Assembly: GCA_964484485.1 (NCBI GenBank) | Contig: CAZAGD010000231.1 | Coordinates: forward strand, 4,834-68,833 | Source of the DNA: CAZAGD01 sp964484485 | Lineage (GTDB): Bacteria; Desulfobacterota; SM23-61 | Direction of reading: 5' to 3' | DNA: 64,000 nt | In this document: positions 16,251-25,020 of the stretch, one piece after another | Layout: each line of letters starts with the position of its first letter | Position numbering within the stretch: position 1 is the first letter of the stretch | Notes under the pieces: generated by a model | What the model was told of the DNA's origin: nothing | The model's input: only the letters and a program-made list of their open reading frames with translations | Databases searched by the model: none | Translations under genes and position numbers: made by a program

Positions 16251-17291
16251 ATGAAAAAGCGGGTTGGCGTGGTAGGGGCGACTGGTTATACAGGTTTAGA
16301 ATTAATTAGACTTCTCCTCCGCCATCCTAATGTGCAATTGACGGCTCTTACGGCGGAAAGGTATGTAGGACAACCAATTTGGAAAGTCTTTCCTTCCGTG
16401 CTCAAGGAAATTGACATAATATGCCAACCCTTAGAAGTAGAGTCGTTAGCTAAGAACTGCGATTTTATTTTTACAGCTTTACCTCATAAAGCCGCCATGG
16501 AAGTAATTCCCGGCTTTTGGCAAAGGGGAATCAAGGTTGTAGACTTGAGCGCCGATTTTCGGTTGCGCGATCCCCAAGTTTATGAAGAATGGTATGAAAA
16601 ACATACGGCTCCGGAATTTTTGAAATACGCCGTTTATGGTCTCCCCGAATTGCACCGCGAAGAGATTAAAAAAACTTCTTTAGTCGCTAACCCGGGATGT
16701 TATCCTACGAGTATCATCCTGGCCTTGGCTCCAGCTTTGCGCCATAAACTCGTGGATCCTCATTCCATTATCGCTGACTCTAAATCAGGAGTTAGTGGAG
16801 CAGGCCGGTCAGCAGTCCTCTCCTCTCTCTTTGCCGAAGTCAGCGAAAATTTTAAAGCCTATAAAGTAACTGAACACCGCCATACACCAGAGATTGAGCA
16901 AGAGCTAACCTTTTTGGCCGGTAAAAAAATCTCGCTCACTTTTACACCCCATTTAGTCCCCATGAAGAGAGGCATTCTCTCCACTATCTATGCTACGCTG
17001 GCTCAGCCTATTTCAGAAAGAGAAATTTATGGTGCATACGAACAATTTTACCGGAATGAAAAATTTGTGCGGTTGCGCCCTGGAGATCTCCTACCCAGCA
17101 CGGCTGATGTTTGGGGGTCTAACTATTGCGATATAGGATTTAAAGTTGATCAGAGGAACAATCGTTTAATTATCATCTCCGCCATAGACAATTTAGTAAA
17201 GGGAGCTTCTGGTCAGGCTGTGCAGAATATGAACTTGATGTTGGGTTGGGAGGAATCTTTGGGGCTGGAAGTTATTCCTTTATATCCTTAA
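16251..17291 (+). CDS. argC: N-acetyl-gamma-glutamyl-phosphate reductase
   Basis: A 346-residue NADPH-dependent enzyme of arginine biosynthesis: N-acetylglutamyl phosphate to the semialdehyde. The Rossmann motif GATGYTGLELIRLL is at residues 9-22. The catalytic cysteine is Cys150 in NPGCYPTS, and the catalytic histidine lies in EHRHTPEIEQ. Length fits the type-1 family. The ATG follows AAAGGAG. The rplM-rpsI-argC order also occurs in deltaproteobacteria. The 3' end is close to the start of a small DUF6485 gene. Confidence 0.96.
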   Translation: MKKRVGVVGATGYTGLELIRLLLRHPNVQLTALTAERYVGQPIWKVFPSVLKEIDIICQPLEVESLAKNCDFIFTALPHKAAMEVIPGFWQRGIKVVDLSADFRLRDPQVYEEWYEKHTAPEFLKYAVYGLPELHREEIKKTSLVANPGCYPTSIILALAPALRHKLVDPHSIIADSKSGVSGAGRSAVLSSLFAEVSENFKAYKVTEHRHTPEIEQELTFLAGKKISLTFTPHLVPMKRGILSTIYATLAQPISEREIYGAYEQFYRNEKFVRLRPGDLLPSTADVWGSNYCDIGFKVDQRNNRLIIISAIDNLVKGASGQAVQNMNLMLGWEESLGLEVIPLYP

Positions 17292-17344
17292 GGCGGATTG
17301 GTCTTGCCTGCCTTCTCCCAAAGGATTATTTTAGGAGGATGCAC

Positions 17345-17539
17345 ATGGAGTGCGAAATAAAGAAAAATTTAGAAAAATGTACTTGTTCTTATGAACCATG
17401 TTCCCGCAAGGGGAAATGCTGCGAATGTGTCGCCTATCACCGCCGTCATAATGAACTTCCCGGGTGTTTCTTTCCGCCGGCTGCTGAAAGGTCTTATGAT
17501 CGGTCTTACCAAAAATTCATTTCCTCCATTAAAGGGTAA
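17345..17539 (+). CDS. DUF6485 family small Cys-rich protein
   Basis: A 64-residue protein with eight cysteines: C3, then CTC, C, CC and C around residues 13-29, and another in ELPGCFFPP. The pattern EPCSRKGKCCECVAYHRR then FFPPxAERxYDRS is that of DUF6485, a small family seen in anaerobes; a metal or Fe-S site is likely but unproven. TTAGGAGG lies about 6 nt before the ATG at 17345. A longer reading frame opening inside argC is not needed. It ends 4 bp before the convergent CoA-transferase gene. Confidence 0.8.
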   Translation: MECEIKKNLEKCTCSYEPCSRKGKCCECVAYHRRHNELPGCFFPPAAERSYDRSYQKFISSIKG

Positions 17540-17543
17540 AATT

Positions 17544-18689
17544 TTACACCACTCCCTCTTCCTTTAACCTATTGATTTCATCTTGGCCCAGACCGAGCTC
17601 CCGCAGAACTTCCTCAGTGTGTTCTCCAAACTCAGCTGCCCCTTGCCGGACGGAAGGGGGAGTCAGGGAGAGCTTGATGGGGGAAGCCAAATATTTTTGC
17701 CGCCCTTTCTGGGAATGGGGAAACTCAACCACCATCTTTCTATGCTTAACCTGGGGATCATTTAAAGCTTCCTTCAAGCTTAAAACTTTTCCAAAGCAAA
17801 CATCCACATCTCTTAATTCAACCATCCATTCTTCCCGAGTCTTCTGCCGGAAAGTATCCTGCAAAAAGCGAAATATTTCTTCTCTTTTTTCTCCGGTGGC
17901 AAATTGGTAGGGAATAAAGTCTTCCCGCCCCAGCTTTTGGCATAAGTTAACCCAAAATCGATGTTCTAAAGCCCCGATGGAAATATACTGGCCGTCTTTG
18001 GTCTCATATATGTTATAACAAGGAAAACGTCCAGAAAGAAGAGTGTCGCTCGCTTCAGGTTCTTCCCCGGCTTCCCAATATAAAGTGGCCAAAAAGGGAA
18101 GCATAGCGATTAGGCCATCGAGCATAGAAATATCAATGTACTGACCCTGGCCAGTTTTTTGGCGGAAAATCAAAGCAGCCATAATTGCCAAGGCCGCCAA
18201 CATACCACCCGCAGCGATGTCCGCGATTTGGATGGGGGGAATAATGGGCTTTTGCCCAGGTTCGCTATTGAGGCTCAGAATTCCCGCAAAACTCAAATAA
18301 TTAAGGTCATGGCCGACCATATTTTTGTACGGGCCGTCCTGACCGTATCCAGTAAGCGAACAATATATTATTTTTTCATTAATACTTTTTAGGCGCTGGT
18401 AATCAATTCCTAATCGTTCCGTTACCCCGGGGCGAAATCCCTCCATAATTACATCTGCCTTCTGCGCCAGGCGGTAAAAAATTTCCCGCCCTTGGGGATG
18501 TTTCAAATTTAAAGTCATATGCTTTTTATTACGCATTACTGTGGGCATGCCCGGCCCTTCGCCAGCAAAGCGTTTATCCTCAATCCGCAGTACCTCAGCC
18601 CCTAAATCCGCCAGAATCATCGAACAGTAGGGACCCGGCAAGAGGCGGGAAAGATCAAGAACTTTTACTCCAGCCAAAGCCTGTAGCAA
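17544..18689 (-). CDS. CaiB/BaiF family CoA-transferase (class III)
   Basis: A 381-residue class III CoA-transferase or alpha-methylacyl-CoA racemase-like protein. It carries VLDLSRLLPGPYCSMILADLGAEVLRIED at the N-terminus, RNKKHMTLNLKHPQGREIF, YCSLTGYGQDGPY and a C-terminal GEHTEEVLRELGL. The catalytic Asp is likely in VGHDLNY near residue 125. Start is probably the TTG at 18689, with AAAGGGGA about 8 nt upstream, inside the end of the preceding ACD alpha gene (35-bp overlap). It likely moves CoA between acyl groups handled by that partner. Substrate unknown. Confidence 0.88.
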   Translation of the reverse strand: MLQALAGVKVLDLSRLLPGPYCSMILADLGAEVLRIEDKRFAGEGPGMPTVMRNKKHMTLNLKHPQGREIFYRLAQKADVIMEGFRPGVTERLGIDYQRLKSINEKIIYCSLTGYGQDGPYKNMVGHDLNYLSFAGILSLNSEPGQKPIIPPIQIADIAAGGMLAALAIMAALIFRQKTGQGQYIDISMLDGLIAMLPFLATLYWEAGEEPEASDTLLSGRFPCYNIYETKDGQYISIGALEHRFWVNLCQKLGREDFIPYQFATGEKREEIFRFLQDTFRQKTREEWMVELRDVDVCFGKVLSLKEALNDPQVKHRKMVVEFPHSQKGRQKYLASPIKLSLTPPSVRQGAAEFGEHTEEVLRELGLGQDEINRLKEEGVV

Positions 18690-20088
18690 ATACTGTCCCC
18701 TTTTCTTTTTTTATTTTGGCAAACTGAAATAACCCTTTTAAGGCTTTGATAGTTTGTTCCGGGAAGGCAAAGACCGGAATGCCCTCTGCTTCTAAATGTC
18801 GAACTTCTTCTTCCACTAACCCCCGCGGAGAATTTAGACAGAGCAGAATCGGTTTGGATGTATATTTTTTCGTGAGTAAGAGGGGATGAGAAATTCGGCG
18901 CGGGTCCATGAAAGGATGGTGTAAAAGAAATATTATCAGCGCATCCACTTGCTGATCCTCCAAAACAGCTTTTAAAACCTCGGTAAAAAGCTCTTCACTC
19001 CGCGCAAAAGCCAAATCTATGGGATTGGTGCGGATGGTTAAAGGAGGAAGGATAGTAGTTAACTTTTTCTGGGTTTGCTCTGTGAAAGAAGCCATCTCCA
19101 GCCCGTGGGCTATTACCGCATCTGTTATCAAAATACCCGGCCCGGCTTGAAAAGACATCACCGCCACTCTTTTCCCGCTACAGCTGGGCATCAAGGCTAA
19201 CACTTTTGCTAAATCCAAAAGTTCGCGGGGATCATTAACCAGCAAAACACCTGCTTGCTTTAGAGCGGCTTCGTATAACTCGTATTTACCTGCTATAGAG
19301 CCGGTATGGGAGCGGGCCGCCTTCCAAGAAAATTCGTTGCGTCCGGCTTTCATGGCTAATATCGGCTTCTGGCGGGTAAATTTATTTAGGCCTTCCCATA
19401 ATAACCTGGGTCGATCAACACCCTCGATAAAAAGAATGAGTACCTTTGTGAATTCGTCAGTAGCGAAAAAGGGGAGAAGATCGACGAAATCAACATTACA
19501 TCGATTACCCAGTCCCACTACTTTCCCTAAGCCCACTTGTTCATCTATAGCTTGGTAAGCGATCAGATGGGCAACACCTCCACTTTGACTTAGCACCGAA
19601 ATGGGTCCCGGCTTTAGCCGCGAAAACAAAGGGGTAAATGAGGCATTTAATTGAGCATGGATGTTTACCATCCCAAAAGTATTAGGGCCGATAATTTTTA
19701 TTCCTCCTTGGTTAGCTAAGGCGGCCATTTCCTGCTGCAGTTTATTTCCTGTTTCATCTTCGATTTCTTTAAAACCAGCAGTGATAATGACTGCTCCTTT
19801 AACCCCCTTTTGGCAGCAAGCCTTTAGGGCGCCCAATACTTCGCCTGCCGGGATGGAGAGAATGGCTAAATCTACCTTTTCAGGAACTTGTTCTAAATGA
19901 GCATAAACTTTCCATCCTAAAATTTCTTTTTCCTGAGGATTAATTGGGTAAATAGGTTTGGGGAATTTGCTGTCTCTTAAGCTGAGGAGACATTGGTGGC
20001 CCATTTTAAAAGGATTAGAAGAAGCACCTATAACGGCAACCGAACGGGGATAAAATATATCTTGCCAAATTTCCAAATTATTGGTCAT
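18655..20088 (-). CDS. ADP-forming acyl-CoA synthetase alpha-type protein (no ATP-grasp domain)
   Basis: A 477-residue protein from the ATG at 20088 (a TTG nine codons earlier is also open; neither has a good ribosome site). It has a CoA-binding Rossmann domain (FYPRSVAVIGASSNPFKMG), a succinyl-CoA-ligase-like domain (SQSGGVAHLIA, catalytic-His loop RSHTGSIAGKYE) and a ligase-CoA domain. The chain stops where the ATP-grasp beta part would begin. It may need a separate beta subunit, and none lies nearby. It is paired with the overlapping CaiB/BaiF gene. Confidence 0.85.
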   Translation of the reverse strand: MTNNLEIWQDIFYPRSVAVIGASSNPFKMGHQCLLSLRDSKFPKPIYPINPQEKEILGWKVYAHLEQVPEKVDLAILSIPAGEVLGALKACCQKGVKGAVIITAGFKEIEDETGNKLQQEMAALANQGGIKIIGPNTFGMVNIHAQLNASFTPLFSRLKPGPISVLSQSGGVAHLIAYQAIDEQVGLGKVVGLGNRCNVDFVDLLPFFATDEFTKVLILFIEGVDRPRLLWEGLNKFTRQKPILAMKAGRNEFSWKAARSHTGSIAGKYELYEAALKQAGVLLVNDPRELLDLAKVLALMPSCSGKRVAVMSFQAGPGILITDAVIAHGLEMASFTEQTQKKLTTILPPLTIRTNPIDLAFARSEELFTEVLKAVLEDQQVDALIIFLLHHPFMDPRRISHPLLLTKKYTSKPILLCLNSPRGLVEEEVRHLEAEGIPVFAFPEQTIKALKGLFQFAKIKKEKGTVFATGFGWSKSS

Positions 20089-20156
20089 GGCTATAAAAGT
20101 AAAATAGTTTGGCAAATATATTACTAACTATCCTACCTCTGGTCAACCTATTTTCT

Positions 20157-20299
20157 GGAGATCTCTGCAAAAGTCCCTTGGGATGTAATTACGTCATTTC
20201 TGCGCCAGCATGAAGCAGGCAGGAATCCAGTATTTTCAAGGCATTTCTGGACTCCCCTTGCGCGGGAGTGACTGAAAAGTGGGTTTTTTCAAGATCTCC
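20157..20299. mobile_element. MITE-like palindromic repeat (143 bp)
   Basis: The ends form an imperfect inverted repeat: GGAGATCTCTGCAAAAGTCCC at the left pairs with GTGGGTTTTTTCAAGATCTCC at the right. Inside is CAGGAATCCAG ... CTGGACTCCCC, resembling the very common intergenic repeats built on GGAATCCAG. A 62-codon minus-strand frame here is a product of the repeat and not a gene. The rest of the 20.1-20.5 kb gap is featureless. Confidence 0.75.
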
Positions 20300-20490
20300 G
20301 TTTCCGCCCTTGTCATTTATCATTAAATGGTAGATGACCTGGGAAAAAAACATTAGTTCCTCTTCCTCAGGAATCATTAACCCCGAATTTCCGATCCAAA
20401 AAGTAAAGGTCTCCGCTCATAAGTAAGGCCTTACCTATCTATTGCTTTTTCCCTTTCCTTCATGCTAATTTTTTAGAAAAAGAGGGGAAA

Positions 20491-21528
20491 ATGGGTTTTC
20501 CGCAAAGAATTCTGGCCATAGACATTGGGGGAGGAACTCAAGATATTCTTCTTTATGAAGAAGGTAAGCCCATAGAAAATTGTGTGCAAATGATTCTTCC
20601 TTCTCCCACCCAATTAGTGGCCCAAAAAATTTCTCGAGCCACTTCCCTAAAGAAGAATATTTTTTTGACTGGTAATACTATGGGTGGGGGAGCTTGCACT
20701 TGGGCTTTAGAAAATCACTTGCGCACAGGACTAAAAGTGGCCGCCACTAAGCTGGCCGCCCTTACTTTTCACGACAACTTAGAAGTAGTCCAGAAAAAGG
20801 GAATTAAAATTACGGATGTCCGTCCAGCAGGCTGGCCCGTGATCACTCTGGGGGATGTGCAAATCTCTAAATTAGAAAAGATTTTGCGGGAATATGGGCT
20901 ACAATTGCCGGAAAATATGGCGATTGCGGTTCAAGATCACGGTTTTAACCCCCGGGGCAGCAACCGGCTTTTCCGCTTTCTCTATTGGCAAAGATTTATT
21001 CTTCAGGGAGGAAATCTGCAAAACTTAATTTATAAAAAGCCACCCCGTTTTATGACTCGGATGCTGGCCGTGAAAAGAGATGCTCCGGCAGCTTATTTAA
21101 TGGACACTTCTGCGGCAGCTATTTGGGGAATTCTCTGTGATCCGCGAGTAAAGGAGGAACAAGAAAAAGGCTTCATTGCTGTAAATTTAGGTAACCAACA
21201 CACCTTGGGCGCTCTGGTTCAGGGCGAACGTATCTGGGGCATCTTCGAACACCATACGGGGAGACTATCACCTGCCAAAATCAAATCTATTTTAAAAGAT
21301 TTTGCCGCTGGGGAATTGCTCCATGAAAAAATAATGAATGACGGTGGTCATGGGTGTTTTCTGAGTCCTTATTTCCCTAAAAAGGGAAAATTCTCTTTTG
21401 TCGCCGTAACTGGCCCCCAGAGAAATTTAGTCGCCGGGCTTAAATACTATCAAGCAGTGCCTTACGGAGATATGATGTTGACTGGCTGCTTTGGTTTAGT
21501 GGCTGCTCTAAAAGCTAAAAAAACATAA
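20491..21528 (+). CDS. DUF1786 family protein (ASKHA-like fold)
   Basis: A 345-residue protein. The N-terminal ILAIDIGGGTQDILLYEEG is an actin/Hsp70/hexokinase-like phosphate-binding loop. TGNTMGGGACTWALENHLRTGLKV, VRPAGWPVITLGDV and AVQDHGFNPRGSNRLFRF are hallmarks of DUF1786, annotated in places as putative pyruvate formate-lyase activating enzyme-like, without evidence visible here such as a CxxxCxxC motif. Function is unknown; ATP binding is inferred from the loop. GAGGGG precedes the ATG. It is followed after 53 bp by ligA. Confidence 0.82.
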   Translation: MGFPQRILAIDIGGGTQDILLYEEGKPIENCVQMILPSPTQLVAQKISRATSLKKNIFLTGNTMGGGACTWALENHLRTGLKVAATKLAALTFHDNLEVVQKKGIKITDVRPAGWPVITLGDVQISKLEKILREYGLQLPENMAIAVQDHGFNPRGSNRLFRFLYWQRFILQGGNLQNLIYKKPPRFMTRMLAVKRDAPAAYLMDTSAAAIWGILCDPRVKEEQEKGFIAVNLGNQHTLGALVQGERIWGIFEHHTGRLSPAKIKSILKDFAAGELLHEKIMNDGGHGCFLSPYFPKKGKFSFVAVTGPQRNLVAGLKYYQAVPYGDMMLTGCFGLVAALKAKKT

Positions 21529-21581
21529 ATTCCCTAAGCCAACTTGCTTACCAAAAACTAAGAAAGGAGCAATAGGCAACT

Positions 21582-23609
21582 ATGAACGCTGAGCAAGCCC
21601 AAAAAAGAATCGCCCAGCTCCGAGAAGAGATCAATTACCATAACTACCGTTATTATGTCCTCGACGACCCGATTATTTCTGATGCCGAATATGACCAGCT
21701 CATGCGGGAATTAGAAAGCTTGGAAAAACAATTCCCCCAATTTATTACCCCCACTTCGCCAACGCAAAGAGTGGGCGCCCCTCCTCTGGATAAATTTGAA
21801 GAGGTTCGGCATACTATCCCCATGCTCAGCCTGGCCAACGCCTTCGCAGAAGAAGAAGTAAAGGAATTCGACAATCGGATAAAACGTTTCTTGGGCACTA
21901 CTCAGGACATAGAATATTGTGCTGAGCTTAAAATTGATGGAGTGGCCGTGGAGTTAGTCTATGAAGATGGTGTTTTTACGGTAGGGTCAACTCGTGGTGA
22001 TGGCCTGGTAGGCGAGAATGTTACCCAAAATTTAAAAACTATCAAAACCATCCCTCTTTACCTGATCTTGAAAAAAGGGGAAAAGCCTCCCGCACGCTTG
22101 GAAGTGCGGGGAGAGGTGTATCTTCCTCTGCAAGCATTTCGCGAATTAAATCGCCAACGTGAGGAAAAAGGCGAGCCCCTTTTTGCCAACCCCCGTAATG
22201 CGGCCGCAGGTTCGCTCCGCCAGCTCGATTCTTCTATTACCGCCCAAAGACCCCTGGATATCTTTTGCCACGGTGTCGGGCAGCTGGTGGGTCGATCGGT
22301 ATCCTCCCATTGGGAACTTTTAAATACTCTGCAAGGCTGGGGTTTTAAAATTAACCCGCATCGGCGCCTCTGCCCAAATATAGGTGAAGTTCTTAATTAC
22401 TACTATGAAATGGATGGGCTGCGCGAAAAATTGCCTTATGAAATTGATGGCACGGTAATTAAAGTCAATTCCCTGCGTTTACAAGAAGCATTGGGTACTA
22501 TTGCACGGAGCCCGCGCTGGGCTTTGGCTTTTAAATTTAAACCAAAGCAAGTTACCACCAAAATTCTAAATATTGAAGTTAATGTAGGACGAACTGGAGC
22601 GCTTACCCCCACCGCCATTTTGGAACCCGTAAATATTGGGGGGGTCACGGTAAGTCGAGCTACCCTCCATAATCAAGATGAAATTGACCGCAAAGACGTA
22701 CGCATTGGCGATACGGTAATAGTGGAGCGCGCTGGAGATGTAATCCCGGAAATAGTGAAAGTAGTCGTTGAAAAGCGCACGGGTAAAGAGAAGAAATTTA
22801 AAATTCCCGATCAGTGTCCAGTCTGCGGCGCCGAAGTCGACCGCCCCCCGGGGGAAGCTGTCGCTCGTTGCACGGGCATTGCTTGCCCGGCGAAATTGAA
22901 GGAGACGATTATTCACTTTGCCTCCCGCAACGCCATGAATATTGAAGGGTTGGGGGAAAAAATCATAGAACAGTTAGTCGACCGTGGTTTGGTTAAAGAT
23001 TATGCTGATCTTTATGACCTGAATATGGAAAAGATGCTCACCTTGGAAAGGATGGGGGAAAAATTAGCCTCCAATATCCTCACCTCCATCGCCAACAGCA
23101 AAAAGACTACTTTGGATAAGTTGATTTATGCTTTGGGAATTTTACATGTAGGTGAACACATAGCTAAAATCTTGGCCCAGGAATTTTCTACCTTGGATGA
23201 GTTGGCCCAAGCGTCTAAGGAAAGACTCACTCAAATAAAAGGCATCGGTCCGGAAATCGCTTCCTCGATTGTCAAATTCTTCAGTCAGAAGGCCAATCAA
23301 CGAGTGCTGCAGAAATTGAAAGAGAAAGGGGTGGAATATGCACCTTTAACTCGGCCAAAGAGGGCAGCTGCTCAGAAATTGGCCGGAAAAGTCTTTGTCT
23401 TCACGGGAGCCTTAAGAAATATGAGTCGGCAAGAAGCAGAAGCTAAGGTAGAAGAATTGGGAGGAAAAGCTTCATCTTCGGTAAGCAAGAAGACAGATTA
23501 TGTAGTAGTCGGAGAAGAGCCGGGTTCTAAATATGAGAAGGCCAAAGCCTTGGGCTTAAAGATTATTACCGAAGATGAATTTCGGCAGTTGATTGCGGAA
23601 AGTAGGTGA
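21582..23609 (+). CDS. ligA: NAD-dependent DNA ligase LigA
   Basis: A 675-residue essential ligase joining nicks during replication and repair. Domains in order: Ia (residues 1-70, YHNYRYYVLDDP), adenylation with active-site Lys117 in CAELKIDG, OB fold, four-cysteine zinc finger (CPVCG ... C ... CPAK, near residues 408-430), helix-hairpin-helix region, and a C-terminal BRCT domain (about 595-675, VFVFTGAL, GSKYEKAKALG). Length is standard. Acylphosphatase follows after 6 bp. Confidence 0.97.
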   Translation: MNAEQAQKRIAQLREEINYHNYRYYVLDDPIISDAEYDQLMRELESLEKQFPQFITPTSPTQRVGAPPLDKFEEVRHTIPMLSLANAFAEEEVKEFDNRIKRFLGTTQDIEYCAELKIDGVAVELVYEDGVFTVGSTRGDGLVGENVTQNLKTIKTIPLYLILKKGEKPPARLEVRGEVYLPLQAFRELNRQREEKGEPLFANPRNAAAGSLRQLDSSITAQRPLDIFCHGVGQLVGRSVSSHWELLNTLQGWGFKINPHRRLCPNIGEVLNYYYEMDGLREKLPYEIDGTVIKVNSLRLQEALGTIARSPRWALAFKFKPKQVTTKILNIEVNVGRTGALTPTAILEPVNIGGVTVSRATLHNQDEIDRKDVRIGDTVIVERAGDVIPEIVKVVVEKRTGKEKKFKIPDQCPVCGAEVDRPPGEAVARCTGIACPAKLKETIIHFASRNAMNIEGLGEKIIEQLVDRGLVKDYADLYDLNMEKMLTLERMGEKLASNILTSIANSKKTTLDKLIYALGILHVGEHIAKILAQEFSTLDELAQASKERLTQIKGIGPEIASSIVKFFSQKANQRVLQKLKEKGVEYAPLTRPKRAAAQKLAGKVFVFTGALRNMSRQEAEAKVEELGGKASSSVSKKTDYVVVGEEPGSKYEKAKALGLKIITEDEFRQLIAESR

Positions 23610-23615
23610 GCATTT

Positions 23616-23894
23616 ATGGCTAAAAAACGGGTTAAGCTTCTAATTAAAGGACTCGTGCAAGGAGTAAATTTTCGGTATTATACGCAACGGGAAGCCCGCA
23701 AATACAACTTAACTGGCTGGGTGCGTAATCTACCTGATGGTTCGGTAGGCGCTTTATTGGAAGGAGAAGAGCAAGATGTAGAAGCCATGATCCAGTGGTG
23801 CCGGCATGGGCCACCTTCTGCTCGCGTTACGGAATTAATTGTGCAACCGGAAGAATATAAGGGGGAATTCCAGTCCTTTTCTATCTTATACTAA
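23616..23894 (+). CDS. acyP: Acylphosphatase
   Basis: A 92-residue enzyme that hydrolyses the carboxyl-phosphate bond of acyl phosphates. The catalytic Arg is in GLVQGVNFRYYTQ and the catalytic Asn in GWVRNLPDGSV. Asn replaces the Gly normally found before the Phe of the first motif. Complete ferredoxin-like fold, 6 bp after ligA and likely co-transcribed. Confidence 0.93.
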   Translation: MAKKRVKLLIKGLVQGVNFRYYTQREARKYNLTGWVRNLPDGSVGALLEGEEQDVEAMIQWCRHGPPSARVTELIVQPEEYKGEFQSFSILY

Positions 23895-23933
23895 TAGCTG
23901 TCGGGGATCGCCAACGGCCGGACACCAGCTTTC

Positions 23934-24080
23934 ATGAATGCTTTTATTTTTTTAATCATTTGCTTAATAGCTCAGATTTTGATAGCTCTTTGGCTAGTCA
24001 TCTATCTCCTCTGGCAGAAAAAGAAAGGAAATAGAAAAGGCAAAAATTCGCCTCCGCCAGCAGTAGATAATCCGTCGTGA
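23934..24080 (+). CDS. Possible small single-span membrane protein, 48 aa
   Basis: Open frame of 48 codons. A long hydrophobic helix (residues 3-27, FIFLIICLIAQILIALWLVIYLLW) is followed by a basic, proline-rich tail KKKGNRKGK. This looks like a genuine N-in or C-in single-pass protein. No Shine-Dalgarno is visible before either of the two close ATG codons, so expression is uncertain. It lies 39 bp after acyP and ends 8 bp before a convergent gene. Confidence 0.4.
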   Translation: MNAFIFLIICLIAQILIALWLVIYLLWQKKKGNRKGKNSPPPAVDNPS

Positions 24081-24088
24081 TTATACTT

Positions 24089-24322
24089 CTATTTTTTTTC
24101 TTCTCCTTTCTCTTTTACTTCTTTAGGCTTTTCTTTTTTCTTTTCTTTCTTTTTCTCTTTTTTAATTTTGCCTTCTAATTCGGCAATTGGTCTTATGACA
24201 ATTTTTCCCGGATGACGGGGGAAATCAACTTTTAGATAAACTTTTTTGGGAAAAACCTTTACGACTACGCCCTCTTTTTCTTCTCCGGCAAATGAAAATT
24301 TTACTTTGTCACCCACATTCAT
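24089..24322 (-). CDS. Small SH3/KOW-like protein with Lys/Glu-rich tail, 77 aa
   Basis: A 77-residue protein. Residues 1-48 form a small beta-barrel-like unit (VGDKVKFSFAGEEKEGVVVKV, then KVYLKVDFPRHPGKIVIRP) reminiscent of SH3/KOW or carboxypeptidase-regulatory barrels. Residues 50-77 are almost only Lys and Glu. GGGGAGG lies 8 nt before the ATG. No close family is recognised. Nucleic-acid or ribosome association is a guess from the fold impression and charge. Confidence 0.65.
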   Translation of the reverse strand: MNVGDKVKFSFAGEEKEGVVVKVFPKKVYLKVDFPRHPGKIVIRPIAELEGKIKKEKKKEKKKEKPKEVKEKGEEKK

Positions 24323-24402
24323 ACTTCAACCTCCCCACCTAAATTTTTCTTTGGACAACTTTTCCTTGACCTTCGCCTTTTTTCTAAGTTATTACTCGGA
24401 GC

Positions 24403-24629
24403 AATTAAATATTTACAGCTATCAATCTTATCTTACTCCGTGGTCTGGCTTTATCGAGTTTCCTCAATGAAATTGGGTCGTAATTACACATAAGAAATAA
24501 AACCAATTGCGGCAAGGGACAAGCCCTTGCCCTACGTTTGAGATTTTTTTTAATTTCTCGTAGGGCAAGCCCTTGGGGCTTGCCGAACCACGCATGAAGA
24601 TGTCGTTTATTTTATGCTCCCATTAATAA
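24403..24629. repeat. Dispersed intergenic repeat, copy 2 (about 227 bp)
   Basis: Same element as 4077-4300. The core hairpins are better preserved here: GGCAAGGG-ACAAG-CCCTTGCC and GGCAAGCCC-TTG-GGGCTTGCC, joined by a short AT spacer, with CCTACG / CGTAGG between them so that the two arms can also pair with each other. No coding capacity. Confidence 0.85.
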
Positions 24630-25020
24630 ATATATAAAGTTATTCTCTTTCTCTTTATTATTTTCCCATAACATGGCTCCCCAATTTTAGGCAAGGGAAA
24701 ATTAGCTTAAAAAGAACCAGGACCTCATTTTATCGCGCCTCTCTCTTTCCGGGGCGAATTGCCAAAGCGATCGCCGGTCAGTTGAAATTAATATTGACAC
24801 CATTTAAGTGTCTAAGATATTATCAATATCGAAAAAAAAGCGCGCGTAACAAATCGGCTAAATTTTTTTATTTATTTTCATGCTCAGAAAATTTCTTCCA
24901 AGCTACTTTTTAGCCTATCAGATTAACTTGATATATCGTCTCCTTCCTAAGGAATTTTCATGAAGGAATAAATGACAAAAAAAATTAATAATTCCCGTAT
25001 TAGGGGTAGAAAGGAGATCT
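24630..25020. other. Long leader region upstream of the ABC importer operon
   Basis: About 390 bp without a gene. It holds the promoter at 24794-24823 and then a leader of roughly 190 nt before the first gene. I could not recognise a known riboswitch in this leader. Confidence 0.5.
24794..24823 (+). promoter_or_regulatory. Putative sigma-70 promoter of the ABC importer operon
   Basis: Perfect TTGACA at 24794-24799 and TATTAT at 24818-24823 with an 18-bp spacer. A 17-bp reading gives ATATTA. Located 198 bp upstream of the substrate-binding protein gene. Confidence 0.6.

Noticed and set aside
20189..20377. 62-codon minus-strand frame
   Set aside because: It is read through the MITE-like repeat; its peptide is the translation of repeat arms and it has no ribosome site.
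24824..25020. Riboswitch in the leader of the ABC importer operon
   Set aside because: I looked for known conserved cores and a terminator/antiterminator pair and could not support one.
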